64,000 nucleotides of DNA from Lawsonella clevelandensis. GTDB lineage: Bacteria; Actinomycetota; Actinomycetes; Mycobacteriales; Mycobacteriaceae. The notes below the pieces were generated by a model. It searched no databases, was not told the origin of the DNA, and saw only the letters and a program-made list of their open reading frames with translations. Where the stretch lies: assembly GCF_003241315.1 (NCBI RefSeq), contig NZ_QFOZ01000004.1:62001-126000 (forward strand), given 5' to 3'. A program made the position numbers and the translations under genes. Numbering within the stretch: position 1 is the first letter of the stretch; each line of letters begins with the position of its first letter. Positions 1-9,655 of this stretch are shown one piece after another.

Positions 1-621
1 GAGGATGGTTCCCCAGAAAGCACCAGGAATGCTGGCGGTTGCACCAGCTACACCACCAAGGCTTGCACCGGTGAAGGCACCAGCCGCGAATCCTAGAGCA
101 CTGAGAACAATGCCCGGCAGGACAGTGAGAAGGTGAATTCCTTCTGCAAGTGCAGCCTTGAAAAGGTTGTGCACAACAAACAATCCACTGGCGAGTACCA
201 CAGCACCATTCTTGATGAGGAGGATGCGATCAAGTACCTTCAGAGCAATGCGCTTCAAAGCAGCAGCGCCAAAGGCAAGAGTGTCAATGCCATTCTTGAT
301 CTTAAGAATCTTGTTGAACTTCTTGAGACCAATGAAAACCGGGATAGCCAGGCCAGCGGCAATGATCTGCTTACCGTTGTGGAGGACGCGTACTGCATCG
401 AGGGCCTGGGCAGCGATGTTAGCTACAGCGAACTTTGTTCCAAGGAGGGACAGTGGAAGATTGACAGCTACCTGAACACCGTTGATAACGAAGCGTACGG
501 CTTCGAGGTTCTGGGCAGCGAGGTTAAGACCAGTATTAATGCGGGCAGCATTAGCAATCTGATGCTGTAGAACAGCGAACTTAAGCAGAAAAGCCTTTGC
601 TGCCACACCAGGGACGGGCAT
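1..621 (-). CDS. Repeat protein, 3' end beyond the window (possible frameshifted continuation of the next gene)
   Basis: Reading the minus strand from an ATG at 621-619 gives an open frame of 207 codons to the window edge, with no stop. It contains the same motif as the gene upstream of it (AAQxLDAVRVLHNGKQ, around residues 70-86), a basic/hydrophobic middle and a Gly/Ala-rich glycine-zipper-like segment near the edge. There is no signal peptide and no clear ribosome-binding site, and the ATG lies only 9 bases after the stop of the secreted repeat protein. The frame is also open back through the junction to about 655. I therefore suspect the two were one secreted protein separated by a one-base slip near the T4 run at 643-646. 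Function unknown. The opposite-strand frame at 133-570 is a shadow of this repeat-rich gene. Confidence 0.6.
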   Translation of the reverse strand, partial: MPVPGVAAKAFLLKFAVLQHQIANAARINTGLNLAAQNLEAVRFVINGVQVAVNLPLSLLGTKFAVANIAAQALDAVRVLHNGKQIIAAGLAIPVFIGLKKFNKILKIKNGIDTLAFGAAALKRIALKVLDRILLIKNGAVVLASGLFVVHNLFKAALAEGIHLLTVLPGIVLSALGFAAGAFTGASLGGVAGATASIPGAFWGTIL

Positions 622-853
622 GGGAAGCGCTAAGCCGCACTTAAAAGTGCTAGATTGCCTGCGATGAAAGCAACAGTACCGTCAAAGAGTACCTGTTTTC
701 CGTTGTGGAGGACGCGTAGGCCATCGATCTTCTGGGCAGCGATGTTAGCTGCGGGCAGGATACCTGCTAGCAGTAGGCGGCGTTCCAGGAATGCTTGGCG
801 TCCGTTGTGGAGGACGCGTACAGCATCGAGGCCCTGGGCAGCGATGTTAGCAG
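373..853 (-). repeat. Three near-identical repeat units encoding the AAQxLDAVRVLHNG motif
   Basis: The plus-strand 19-mer CCGTTGTGGAGGACGCGTA occurs at 373-391, 700-718 and 802-820, each followed by a similar stretch ending in GGGCAGCGATGTTAGC. The units are about 50 bp and fall in two different open frames on the minus strand. Such repeats can recombine or confuse assembly. Confidence 0.8.
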
Positions 854-1553
854 GAATGGTAGCTCCAGCTAGGAGTGCATCAACACCGTCTAGAACGGCA
901 AGGTTCTTGTCGATAATTTGAGCGACGAAATTCCCTGCAGCAAGCTTAACGTCGACGAGGGCGTGCTTACCATTGCGAGCTGCTAGAGCGGCATCGATGA
1001 TCTGCTTATTAACGCCAATGGTAGGCAGGGCAGCTTTTACTGCGTGGAAGTTACGAGCGACCTTGGTAGCGACAGCAGGTACACTACCGATAACCGGTCC
1101 AGCAGCAGCACCGATAGTGCCGCCAATTACTGCACCGGGGATGCCGAGAAGGCCGCCAGCTAGCGCGCCTTCAATAGCACCAGTGGAACCACTGCTAACC
1201 GCAGCTTTGAGGTAATCGCTCTTATCGTTACTATTATTATCGTTGCCGTCTGCTCGAACGTTAATGGTTGTGGTAGGCGACATCAGTGAATTGCGCTTAG
1301 CGTTCTTGAGGGTGTCTCGGCCGGCAAGCTTAAGAGCATCTTCAAGGAAAGCAACCGCGTCACTTGACGGAGCCGGAGTGTCCGGAATATTCCACGAGGC
1401 TAGATTCGCGCCGCGAACCACGTTAGTGCTCACGGTAGTGTCTAGTCCTTGTGGAGCCTCAGGCACTTCCTGTGCATGTGCCACACCGCTACCAATAGCG
1501 AGTGACAGTGTGGCTGCCGCAATCGCAGCAGCCGACTTTGTTAGAGTTTGCAT
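630..1553 (-). CDS. Secreted repeat protein with a glycine-zipper segment, unknown function
   Basis: A 307-residue protein. I choose the ATG at 1553 over the GTG at 1556 because AAGGAG ends 6 bases before the ATG but only 3 before the GTG. Residues 1-28 form a Sec signal peptide with an AHA-QEV cleavage site. The mature part has an acidic/Ser-rich stretch, a Gly/Ala-rich zipper (about residues 125-165, GxxxG-like spacing) suggesting membrane insertion or tight helix packing, then two copies of a roughly 35-residue repeat with ANIAAQxxDxxRVLHNGxQ. No enzyme motif is visible. The downstream open frame carries more of the same repeat, so this may be the 5' part of a longer, frameshifted gene. 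The Gly-rich secreted protein at 27435 is a possible distant relative. Confidence 0.75.
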   Translation of the reverse strand: MQTLTKSAAAIAAATLSLAIGSGVAHAQEVPEAPQGLDTTVSTNVVRGANLASWNIPDTPAPSSDAVAFLEDALKLAGRDTLKNAKRNSLMSPTTTINVRADGNDNNSNDKSDYLKAAVSSGSTGAIEGALAGGLLGIPGAVIGGTIGAAAGPVIGSVPAVATKVARNFHAVKAALPTIGVNKQIIDAALAARNGKHALVDVKLAAGNFVAQIIDKNLAVLDGVDALLAGATIPANIAAQGLDAVRVLHNGRQAFLERRLLLAGILPAANIAAQKIDGLRVLHNGKQVLFDGTVAFIAGNLALLSAA

Positions 1554-1727
1554 CACTTTCTCCTTAAAAGTTAGAAATGCAATTCACGCGGAGGAGACCT
1601 CCCGCGAGTGTTTCGAGGTTAGCATTTAGCCCATTGGAGATATAGCGATTTTTGGTTATTTTTGTGTGAACTAGGTAATAGATCGCTTCTTGCAGTGTGA
1701 ATTTCGTTCGAATAGCTATGGTAGGAG

Positions 1728-3073
1728 GTGTCTTCTCCCTTCTTGATGGTTTCAGTTTTTCGTGATAATAATCGCTTACAGCTAACCCCTCTGAAGACCT
1801 TTTCTATAGAGGTTGCCATTTTCGTAGCAGTAGGAATCTATGCCGCCCTCACTGCTATCACATCTCTCAACACTGCTTCTGCATACCGTCTATGGGGTTA
1901 CATCACTCTTCCCTCCTGCATAGTAGCAATCGCCTACTTAACTACCCTCTACTACCTTTCTCGCCATCATTCCCACCATCATTTCCCCGCACTAGCCCCC
2001 ACACACTCTCCCGCACGCACTCCCGTACGCGCCCGCATCCTTGCCGCGTTCCTCCTCATAACCTCCCTCGCCCCCATGTATTGGGGAGTGGCACACCGGG
2101 CACATACCGCCGCCCCACCCGAGCACGAGATAGGCGCCAACCTAGAAACCTATGTTGTGGAACGCTCCGGCCAGCTCCTCCTCCACACCGGCACCCCCTA
2201 CATTGATGCAGGCCACCTGGCCACCCCACACGTGGCAGACTACAACCCCTACTCGCCACTCCTTGCCATATTCGGCTTCCCCACCAGCTGGTGGGGAACA
2301 CACTGGTGGACTGACGTCCGGCTCTACCTCCTCCCCGCAACCGTGCTGGTTCTCCTCCTCACCTGGCTCCTAGCCCACAAGCCTGCCATTCCCGAAAGTG
2401 CGCTCCTGCTCCTTGTGGCGGTACCGCCCGTCACCATGAACTTTGTTGCCGCCGGCATAGACGCACTACTAGTAGCACTGCTCCTCCTCTGCGCGGTAGC
2501 AGCCTTCCACGACAAACCCGCCACCGCTGCACTAGCCGGGCTAGCTGGTGGGATAGCGCTAGGCATGAAACTCACCGCCCTGCCCGTGGTGCTCGTTGTC
2601 CTTATTGCCCTGGCCTACCAGTGGGGTGCTGCTAGGCGCCCGCATACTGCACACCCTGCTGCACACCCTGCTGCACGCTCGGCTGAACGCTCCACTACCC
2701 CAGTGGATCCGCCGCCGTCACTTCCTCCGCGCAGGGCGGAACCCCCGGGCAACTTATTGCCGCCACCGGGCCAGTGGGGGTGTGGATAGCGCGCGCACTG
2801 CTGTTTCTGGCCGGAATTGCCCTAGTGGTGTGGATGGTAAAACGACCCCCCTCCACGCTTGTACGCACCCTCTGGATATGTGCCGTGGGGCTTACCGCCG
2901 CCATGCTGCTCATGCCCGCTAGCCGCTTCGGATACCTTATTTATCCCGCAGTCCTCGCGGCCGGGGCGCTAGTAGCACGCGACGCGCAAGAGGGAACTCG
3001 CGATGCGCATAAGTGTGTCTTTTTGCTATACAATATTTGGCCGTCTAGTAGATATGTGGGGGAGCTCCAATAG
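1728..3073 (+). pseudogene. GT-C (GT87/DUF2029-like) membrane glycosyltransferase, frame disrupted
   Basis: The first frame (1728-2789, 353 codons) encodes a polytopic membrane protein with helices near residues 27-45, 58-75, 105-122, 195-215, 222-262 and 270-295, and a DYNPYSPLLAIFG loop typical of DUF2029/GT87 polyprenol-phosphate-dependent sugar transferases. It then degenerates into a Pro/Arg-rich tail, while another frame resumes hydrophobic sequence (GVWIARALLFLAG onward) and ends at 3073. That second frame is blocked by a TGA at 2684-2686, so the slip lies between 2687 and 2786; the C5 run at 2742-2746 is a candidate. Restored length is about 445 residues, normal for the family. The start is uncertain: AGGAGG (1723-1728) overlaps the GTG and is 17 bases before the ATG at 1746. 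The sugar substrate cannot be told; mycobacterial relatives act on arabinan or mannosides. Confidence 0.65.
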
Positions 3074-3377
3074 TACTGGTCAGATGTACTAAAAGGAGAA
3101 AGAAAGGGGAGGATAAGGCGTAGCGGGAAAGTAAAAAATAGGCAGCGTTACGGGCCACAAGAAGTGTCATAAATGGAAAGTTTTGGCATTTTTGTGGTGG
3201 CAGATAGGTCACACTGGACCATATTTTCACACCCCGGCACTTTATGTTTGTGCTACTCAGCACACTTTTTCACAGACGTGACGCTAATAGTTGCGGAAAC
3301 TAAATCAAAACTAGGACAGCAAACCTAGACTGAACATCGACATGGCCGTTACACCCTGCAACTAGGAGAAGTCCTAA
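3074..3377 (+). other. Intergenic region ahead of the SDR gene
   Basis: No credible ORF. It holds a short stem (TGTGCT/AGCACA, 3249-3264) followed by CTTTTT that could be a weak terminator. AGGAG is placed 8 bases before the ATG at 3378. I could not identify a convincing promoter. Confidence 0.4.
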
Positions 3378-4814
3378 ATGGTTCAGAATAAGAAAACGAA
3401 AGTTTTTCTGACTGGTGGCTTCGGTAACTGGGGGCGCTTCACCCTCCGGTCACTGGCTGGCGTAGCAAACAAGGTAGATGTTGTTGCCCTCGTCCTCCCC
3501 ACCGACTACGAAAACAATCCCGACCTCCGCAAGGAGTTCGAAGCCCAGGACAACGTCGAAATTGTCCTTGGAGACCTCACCGACTACGAGTCCGTGAAGC
3601 GCTGCGTTGACGGCGCCGACTACGTTATCCACCTTGGTGGCATGGTGTCCCCCGTCGCAGACGCCAACCATGCTCTTACCCACAAGGTCAACGTTGGTGC
3701 TATCCGCAACATCATCAAGGCCGTTAAAGCCCAGCCGAACCCCGACGAGATCGGCGTTATCGGCATCGGCTCCGTCGCCGAAACCGGCGACCGCCAAGCA
3801 CCCCACCACTGGGGACGCGTCGGCGACCCACTGTGGCCCTCCATGTACGACGAGTACGCCCAGTCCAAGATTATTGCGGAACGGACACTCATTCACTCCG
3901 GCCTGAAGAAGTGGGCATGGCTCCGCTCCTCCGGCATCTTCCACCCCGGCGTCGTCCTCATTCTGGACCCCATCATGACCCACACCACCATGAACGGTGT
4001 GCTGGAATGGATCCTCGTGGAAGACGCTGCCCGCCTTATCCGCAACATCGTCACCGACTACGAGGTCAACCCCAAGTTCTGGCGCGGTGTCTACAACCTC
4101 GGCTCCGGCGAACCCTGGCGTTTCAGCAACTACGAAATCTACTCCCGCATGGTTAGCGCCTTCGGCGCCGACATGCGCACCTGGTACGACTACAACTGGT
4201 ACGCCAACCGCAACTTCCACGGCCAGTGGTACACCGACTCCGACTACCTGGAAGAACTGGTTCCCTTCCGCTCCGGCGCGGACCCGCAGAAGGCCATCGA
4301 CCGCATGGTGAACGCTGCCCCCGCCAGCTTCAAACTGGGTGGCTACATGCCCAAGGGCTTCATCAAGAACCTCGTCATGCGCCCCACCTGCTTGAAGGAC
4401 CGCGGCATGCTGAAGTTCATCAAGGAGAAGGACCCCGCAGGTATGGAGGCCTACTTCGGCGGCTACGACGAGTGGAAGAAGATAGGCACCTGGGATACAT
4501 TCGTACCCCCCGAGTTCTCCAAAGAACCCACCTACTACGACCACGGCTACGACGAGAGCAAAGACCTCTCCAAGATCACCGTGAAAGAACTCCAGGACGC
4601 AGCCAAATTCCGTGGCGGCAAACTGCTCTCCACCAAGTACTCCGGCGACCCCTACGAGGCACTCCGCTGGCAAGGCACCATGGGCTACGAATTCGACGCC
4701 AGCCCCTTCGCCGTCCTCAAAGCCGGCCACTGGTGCCCCCACGAGGTTCGCAACCCCTGGGAATACGACAAGATTGCCGAGCACAGCCAATTCCTAGCAC
4801 AGCTCAACCGCTAA
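3378..4814 (+). CDS. Extended SDR, NAD-dependent epimerase/dehydratase family
   Basis: A 478-residue soluble protein. The N terminus has the extended-SDR Rossmann signature TGGFGNWG (residues 12-19), a conserved acidic GDLTDYES segment after the fourth strand, and the catalytic YxxxK as YDEYAQSK near residues 157-164. The C terminus is about 150 residues longer than a usual 320-residue sugar epimerase and carries aromatic-rich sequence of unknown role. AGGAG supports the ATG start. The gene is followed 66 bases later by an FAD-dependent dehydrogenase on the same strand, and a strong hairpin closes the pair, so they are probably one operon. The substrate is not evident; a steroid-like or other hydrophobic ketone/alcohol is possible given the partner. 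Confidence 0.8.
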   Translation: MVQNKKTKVFLTGGFGNWGRFTLRSLAGVANKVDVVALVLPTDYENNPDLRKEFEAQDNVEIVLGDLTDYESVKRCVDGADYVIHLGGMVSPVADANHALTHKVNVGAIRNIIKAVKAQPNPDEIGVIGIGSVAETGDRQAPHHWGRVGDPLWPSMYDEYAQSKIIAERTLIHSGLKKWAWLRSSGIFHPGVVLILDPIMTHTTMNGVLEWILVEDAARLIRNIVTDYEVNPKFWRGVYNLGSGEPWRFSNYEIYSRMVSAFGADMRTWYDYNWYANRNFHGQWYTDSDYLEELVPFRSGADPQKAIDRMVNAAPASFKLGGYMPKGFIKNLVMRPTCLKDRGMLKFIKEKDPAGMEAYFGGYDEWKKIGTWDTFVPPEFSKEPTYYDHGYDESKDLSKITVKELQDAAKFRGGKLLSTKYSGDPYEALRWQGTMGYEFDASPFAVLKAGHWCPHEVRNPWEYDKIAEHSQFLAQLNR

Positions 4815-4880
4815 TCTTCACCACCCCGCTTCCCGCCCCCGCGGAAAGCCCCACACCCAGACATAACGAGGAGGAACAAA

Positions 4881-6539
4881 TTGTCTCCTAAAAAGAAACT
4901 CATCCCCGACGATTCATTCGACGTCGTCGTCGTAGGCTTCGGTGGTGCCGGTGCGGCCGCAGCCATTGAAGCAGCCGACAACGGCGCCCACGTTCTCGCC
5001 CTAGACCTCTCCATCGGTGGCGGCGCCACCCGCCTCTCCGGCGGCATCGTCTACGCCGGCGGCGGCACCTCCATCCAGCAGGAAGCCGGTGTCGAGGACT
5101 CCGTCGAGAACATGTTCAACTACATCAAGCAGGAAGCCAAGGGCGTCGTCTCCGACGAAACCCTCCGCGAATTCTGCGAACAGTCCCCCGGCATGATCGA
5201 GTGGCTGAAAGAAAACGGCGTTCCCTTCAACGCCTCCCTCTGCCCCTACAAGGCCTCCTACCCCACCGACAAGCACTACCTGTACTACTCCGGTAACGAG
5301 AAGGCCTACCCCTACAACGAGCACGCCAAGCCCGCCGCCCGTGGCCACCGCACCCACGCCTCCGGCCTGAAATCCGGCAAGGTACTGTTCAAAGCTCTCC
5401 ACGACTCCGCCATGCAGAAGGGTGTCACCTTCCTGCCCGTGGCCCGCGTCACCGACCTCGTCATGGACGGCAACAAAGTAGTGGGCGTGAAGTTCTCCGC
5501 CCTCAACAACGAGAAGCTACAGAAACTCCACTGGGTAGTCACCAAACTGACCGCCAAGATGGGTAACTTCTTCCCCGACTACATCGGCCGCCCCGCCGAC
5601 AAACTCACCGACGCCATCTGGCGCGCCGGTAAAGAGGACTACGTAGTCCACTGCGACTCCGTCATTCTCGCCGCCGGCGGCTTCGCCTACAACACCTCCT
5701 GGATGGAAAAGTACACCGGCCCCTACGCCAAGATCACCCCGCTAGGAACCGGTGGCGATAACGGCAAGGGCATCATGCTCGGACAAAGCGCCGGCGGCGC
5801 CATCGCCCAGATGGACAAAGCCACCTCCTGGCGCTTCATCTCCCCGCCGGAAGCCTTCATCGAGGGCGTCTCCGTTGGCACCAACGGCCACCGTGTTGCC
5901 AACGAAGACCTCTACGGTGCAACCCACTCCAACTACATGGTCCGCGAATACGGCGCCAACTGCCGCCTCGTCCTCGACCACGACCAGTGGATTAAGGCTC
6001 TGAAGCAAGTGCCCTCACAGTCCCAAATCTTCCACTGGGCCATGTCCCTCTACCTGTACACTCTCGGCCACAAGCGAGCCAACACCCTCGAGGAACTCGC
6101 CGCCAAGATCGGCGTTGACGCCGCCGGCCTCCGCAAGACCGTAGACGAGTACAACAAGGGCATCCTTGAAGGAACCGGAGACCCCTACCACAAGGCAGCC
6201 AACCTCTCCAGCCCCATCATCAAGGCACCCTTCTACGGGATCGACATCTCCAACATTCCGAACAACCTCCTCAACGGCCTTGTTTACCCCGCCCCCGGCC
6301 TCACCCTGGGTGGCCTGCAGGTCAACGAGAAAACCGGCAATGTTGTTAACGACAAGGGCGAAGACATCCCCGGACTGTTCGCAGCTGGCCGCAACGCCGT
6401 CGGCGTCTGCTCCAACTCCTACGTCTCCGGCCTGTCCATCGCCGACTGCTTCTTCTCCGGCCGCCGCGCCGGCCGCAACGCCGCCGCCCGCTGCAAGGAA
6501 ATGACCAAGCAGCGCCTCGACGCCGCCGACAAGAAGTAA
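4881..6539 (+). CDS. FAD-dependent dehydrogenase of the fumarate reductase/3-ketosteroid dehydrogenase superfamily
   Basis: 552 residues, starting at TTG with a strong GAGGAGG six bases upstream. Residues 14-45 form the dinucleotide-binding fold (VVVVGFGGAGAAAAIEA followed by an acidic residue and a GGGATRLSGG loop). A second FAD contact (GLFAAGRNAVG) precedes the C-terminal SYVSGLSIADCFFSGRRAGRNAA, the usual end of the FAD_binding_2 family. From memory, a Tyr-x-Ser in this position is catalytic in delta-4-(5-alpha)-3-ketosteroid dehydrogenases; SYVSG fits, but this is suggestive only. There is no signal peptide, so it is cytoplasmic. It forms a likely two-gene unit with the upstream SDR. Alternatives are a fumarate-reductase-like or other flavin dehydrogenase. 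Confidence 0.8.
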   Translation: MSPKKKLIPDDSFDVVVVGFGGAGAAAAIEAADNGAHVLALDLSIGGGATRLSGGIVYAGGGTSIQQEAGVEDSVENMFNYIKQEAKGVVSDETLREFCEQSPGMIEWLKENGVPFNASLCPYKASYPTDKHYLYYSGNEKAYPYNEHAKPAARGHRTHASGLKSGKVLFKALHDSAMQKGVTFLPVARVTDLVMDGNKVVGVKFSALNNEKLQKLHWVVTKLTAKMGNFFPDYIGRPADKLTDAIWRAGKEDYVVHCDSVILAAGGFAYNTSWMEKYTGPYAKITPLGTGGDNGKGIMLGQSAGGAIAQMDKATSWRFISPPEAFIEGVSVGTNGHRVANEDLYGATHSNYMVREYGANCRLVLDHDQWIKALKQVPSQSQIFHWAMSLYLYTLGHKRANTLEELAAKIGVDAAGLRKTVDEYNKGILEGTGDPYHKAANLSSPIIKAPFYGIDISNIPNNLLNGLVYPAPGLTLGGLQVNEKTGNVVNDKGEDIPGLFAAGRNAVGVCSNSYVSGLSIADCFFSGRRAGRNAAARCKEMTKQRLDAADKK

Positions 6540-6568
6540 AACACCACGTAAACACTAACCATCACTAA

Positions 6569-6607
6569 AAGGTGTCGCCCCAAGCGTTGAGCTTGGGGCG
6601 ACACCTT
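6569..6607 (+). terminator. Strong hairpin terminator after the SDR/FAD pair
   Basis: A perfect 17-bp stem (AAGGTGTCGCCCCAAGC and its complement) with a GTTGA loop follows the FAD gene by about 30 bases. The U-tract is weak (TATCTATAG). Confidence 0.85.
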
Positions 6608-6717
6608 ATCTATAGACTAGTCTGGGAAGGTAAACCCACCCATCACCCCTCGGGAGGGCGAATTACCCTCCACTAAAAGTACATCCGCTCCCTCACCGCT
6701 ATGGAAGGTGCCACGGC

Positions 6718-8607
6718 ATGCTGCTACAGCGCACACTCTTCACCGGGCCCCGCGCCTGGGTAAACCAAGACCTCTACGCGCGAAACTGCTCCGGAACCGC
6801 ACTCCGCGCCCGCCACCACATCACCCTCGACGGCGGCGGCAGCCTTAGCACCAACACCTACTTCGGACGATTCCCCGCCTCCTACTGGCAACGCTGGACC
6901 CGCGTCACCTCCGTCAACGCCACCGGCACCATCGACGCCGACCCCACCGTCCACACCACCATCCTCCTCCGCGCCTCCGACATCGGCGGCCACGAACGCA
7001 CCATCGACGAAACCGTCCTGCAAGGCCCCGGCACCTTCACCCTCACCGCCCCCCTCAACAGCTTCCACGACGGCGGCTCCCTCTGGCTAGAATTCGCCGC
7101 CCGTGAAGGAAACTCCCACATCAGCGACGTAGAATGGCACTCCCACACCCTCGCCCCCGGCAGTACAAACAGTGCTGCTAGCGGGGCTGGTAGTGGGGTG
7201 AGCGCAGGAGCGGCGAACGATAGCGCCAGCGCGGGGGAGAGCAAGCGCCGGCTGGCTATTGCTATCTGCACCTACAACCGCCCCACAGACTGCGCCGCCA
7301 CCGTCTCCGCCCTCGCCCACGACGACCTCGTTCGCGGCATGATCGACGAACTCTACGTCACCGACCAAGGCACCCAGCACGTTGCTGACCAGCCCGACTT
7401 CCAGGACGCCGCCACCACCTTCGGCGGCACCCTCCACTACATTCAACAACCCAACCTGGGCGGCTCCGGCGGCTTCACCCGCGGCATCTACGAAGCCACC
7501 GAGCATGACACCACCCCCGTCGACATTCTCCTCATGGACGACGATGTTCGCGTAGAACCCGAAACCGTCGTCCGCATGAGTGCCTTCGCCGCCCTCACCC
7601 GCACCCCCACCATCGTGGGCGCGCAAATGATGTTCCTCTACAACCCCGACTTCCTCTTGGCCAGCGCCGAAGGCGTGGACCTCAGCACCCTCCGCCGCGG
7701 CACCCTCACCGACCCACACGGCGTCACCAACACCAGCATGGTTGATGGGGACCTCCCCGAACGCCGCCTAGACGCCGAATATAACGGCTGGTGGTCCTGC
7801 CTGATCCCCTCCGAGGCCGTCACCCGCATGGGGCTGCCCATACCCTTCTTCTTCCAATGGGACGACGTGGAATACTCACTTCGCGGCCGCCGCAACAACA
7901 TTCCCACCGTCACCCTCCCCGGCGCCGCCGTCTGGCACGCCGACTTCTACTGGAAAGACGTGGACGGCTTCGGACACTTCTTCTCCATGCGCAACGGCCT
8001 CATCACCGCCGCCCTGGACCCCGGCTTCAACCCCAAAGCCCTAGCCACCAGCACCCTGGCCGATATTCGCCGCGAGATCCTCGGCATGCAATACGGCCTC
8101 GCCCACACCCACATGGCGGCCGTCCGCGGATTCCTCAATGGCCCCAAGGGATTACACGACGGTGGCCAGGACGCCGTCGCCCGCATTAACCGCGAACGCG
8201 CCGCCTTCCCCGAAACCAAACCCACCAACCTCGACGACGTACCACCGGTCGCCCGTGTCGGCCGCACCGCCCCGCCACCCGCCGAACGCTGGGAAAAAGC
8301 CGTCATGGCGAAACGCACCGTGAAAGCCCTCCTCAACAAGCGGATCCCCGGTGCCACCATCGTCCCCTACGAGGACGCCACCTGGTGGAACACTTCACTC
8401 TATGAGGACGTGTACGTCACGGACGCTTCCCAGTCGGTAGTCCACCACCGCGTTTTCGACCACGAGAAGTCCCGCAAGCAAGTACGCGAACTCACCGCCC
8501 TCATTCGCCGCTTCACACGCGAAGCTGATGAGGTTGCGCAACAATACCGGGACGCGTTCGGGGAGCTCACCTCCCGCGATAACTGGAAACGGCTCTACCA
8601 GCTCTAA
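6718..8607 (+). CDS. glfT2: Galactofuranosyltransferase GlfT2
   Basis: GlfT2 polymerises the galactan of arabinogalactan, adding alternating beta-1,5 and beta-1,6 galactofuranose from UDP-Galf on the cytoplasmic face. The 629-residue length matches the mycobacterial enzyme (about 637). An N-terminal beta-rich domain is followed by the GT-A catalytic domain starting near residue 177 (LAIAICTYNRP). The metal-binding DDD is at residues 274-276, the WDD catalytic pair at 382-383, the WHADFYWK histidine at 407, and NLGGSGGFTRG upstream of DDD is typical. A Gly/Ser/Ala low-complexity linker of about 30 residues (residues 146-175) separates the two domains. GGAAGG lies 9 bases before the ATG. GlfT1 and the exporter lie about 6 kb downstream on the other strand. 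Confidence 0.95.
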   Translation: MLLQRTLFTGPRAWVNQDLYARNCSGTALRARHHITLDGGGSLSTNTYFGRFPASYWQRWTRVTSVNATGTIDADPTVHTTILLRASDIGGHERTIDETVLQGPGTFTLTAPLNSFHDGGSLWLEFAAREGNSHISDVEWHSHTLAPGSTNSAASGAGSGVSAGAANDSASAGESKRRLAIAICTYNRPTDCAATVSALAHDDLVRGMIDELYVTDQGTQHVADQPDFQDAATTFGGTLHYIQQPNLGGSGGFTRGIYEATEHDTTPVDILLMDDDVRVEPETVVRMSAFAALTRTPTIVGAQMMFLYNPDFLLASAEGVDLSTLRRGTLTDPHGVTNTSMVDGDLPERRLDAEYNGWWSCLIPSEAVTRMGLPIPFFFQWDDVEYSLRGRRNNIPTVTLPGAAVWHADFYWKDVDGFGHFFSMRNGLITAALDPGFNPKALATSTLADIRREILGMQYGLAHTHMAAVRGFLNGPKGLHDGGQDAVARINRERAAFPETKPTNLDDVPPVARVGRTAPPPAERWEKAVMAKRTVKALLNKRIPGATIVPYEDATWWNTSLYEDVYVTDASQSVVHHRVFDHEKSRKQVRELTALIRRFTREADEVAQQYRDAFGELTSRDNWKRLYQL

Positions 8608-8641
8608 GACTAGGCGAGGGCGCGGCTGTGTAGGCGACTGG

Positions 8642-9655
8642 CTATAGGCAGCGCCCGGCGGGAACATTGGCCGCCTGGCTCATTAACCAATGCGCCATAG
8701 CGGTAAGGAGTTTCTCCGCGCCTGCCCGCGTTCCGTCCGGTGTGCGAGCCGTCAGCGACAGTGCCGCAAAACCCGCCTTCCCCATGTCCATAATGACCAT
8801 CTGGCGCACCGTAGTTACGCTCTGTTTCTGTGTGCTCTGTTTCTGTGCACCCCGCGTATTCTGTGCGCCCTGCTTTCCTTGCGCACCTTGTGGCCCCTGC
8901 GCACCTTGTGTTTCTACCCAGGCATTACTGAATTGCGCCTGACTGTAGCCACCAAAACCAAACTGCTGGCTGGGGCTCGATGCCGTCATAGAAGCACGAA
9001 TGTACTCGGCGGACGGCAAGCACGCTAACCCCGCCGCAAACCGCACCTGATTCACCGGCAGCCACTCACTGCGCAAAGGATACTGGGTCTGCACACGGGT
9101 AGTCGTATCCCCACCCTGGCGCAACGCCCGCATAGTAGCCTGCGCCGCCTGCTGTGGCGTCCCCAACGATGCCCACAGGCGCGCCGCCGCCCGCGCATCA
9201 TTCGCGTTGAGGGCAGTGACCAGATCCCCACCCACGTCACCATCGCCACCAGACTTCTCCACCGCCGCCAACGCAATAGGCACGCGCAAAGCCTCCCCAC
9301 CCGCTATGCGTGGCGCAAACCCCAACTCCAGTGGGGCAGCACCCTTCTGTGCACCCACCGGCAAAAGCGCCATACTCATATCCGCCTTAGGGTGCCTATT
9401 CACAAACTGCTGCCACGACCGCTGCAACGCATTCGCCTGCTTATCCGTAATAGTGGCAGCATGCTGGCCCCCCGGCACACCCGCAGACGGGGTTGCCGCA
9501 GAATCCCCATCACCAGGCTGGTGCGTCCCCGTGGTGCCGCCGGCATTATTCCGATCCTCCGCAGTAGGAACAGTGCAGCCAGACACCGCCACTCCCACCA
9601 CTAGCGCCCCCGTAAGCAGTAGCCCAGTAGTGGCGGCAGAAACACGATGACGCAT
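8642..9655 (-). CDS. Putative lipoprotein, unknown function
   Basis: 337 residues. The N terminus is a lipoprotein signal peptide with VSGC as lipobox near residue 27, so the mature protein should be membrane-anchored outside the cell. The mature region begins with a Gly/Ser/Thr-rich linker. A low-complexity GAQGPQGAQGKQGAQ stretch, coded by repeated GCGCACCTTGTG-like units, interrupts the C-terminal half. The core (MSMALLPVG, GGEALRVPIALAAVEK, LWASLG) faintly recalls the serine beta-lactamase fold, but I see no SxxK nucleophile in the expected position, so any hydrolase role is speculation. It converges on glfT2 with a 34-base gap. Confidence 0.75.
   Translation of the reverse strand: MRHRVSAATTGLLLTGALVVGVAVSGCTVPTAEDRNNAGGTTGTHQPGDGDSAATPSAGVPGGQHAATITDKQANALQRSWQQFVNRHPKADMSMALLPVGAQKGAAPLELGFAPRIAGGEALRVPIALAAVEKSGGDGDVGGDLVTALNANDARAAARLWASLGTPQQAAQATMRALRQGGDTTTRVQTQYPLRSEWLPVNQVRFAAGLACLPSAEYIRASMTASSPSQQFGFGGYSQAQFSNAWVETQGAQGPQGAQGKQGAQNTRGAQKQSTQKQSVTTVRQMVIMDMGKAGFAALSLTARTPDGTRAGAEKLLTAMAHWLMSQAANVPAGRCL

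Noticed and set aside
133..570. 145-residue plus-strand frame
   Set aside because: The minus strand carries the repeat protein with matching motifs; the plus frame has no ribosome-binding site.
3450..4790. 446-residue open frame on the minus strand opposite the SDR gene
   Set aside because: Low-complexity Val/Gly/Ala/Asp composition and no start signal; it is the mirror of a high-GC gene with strong codon bias.
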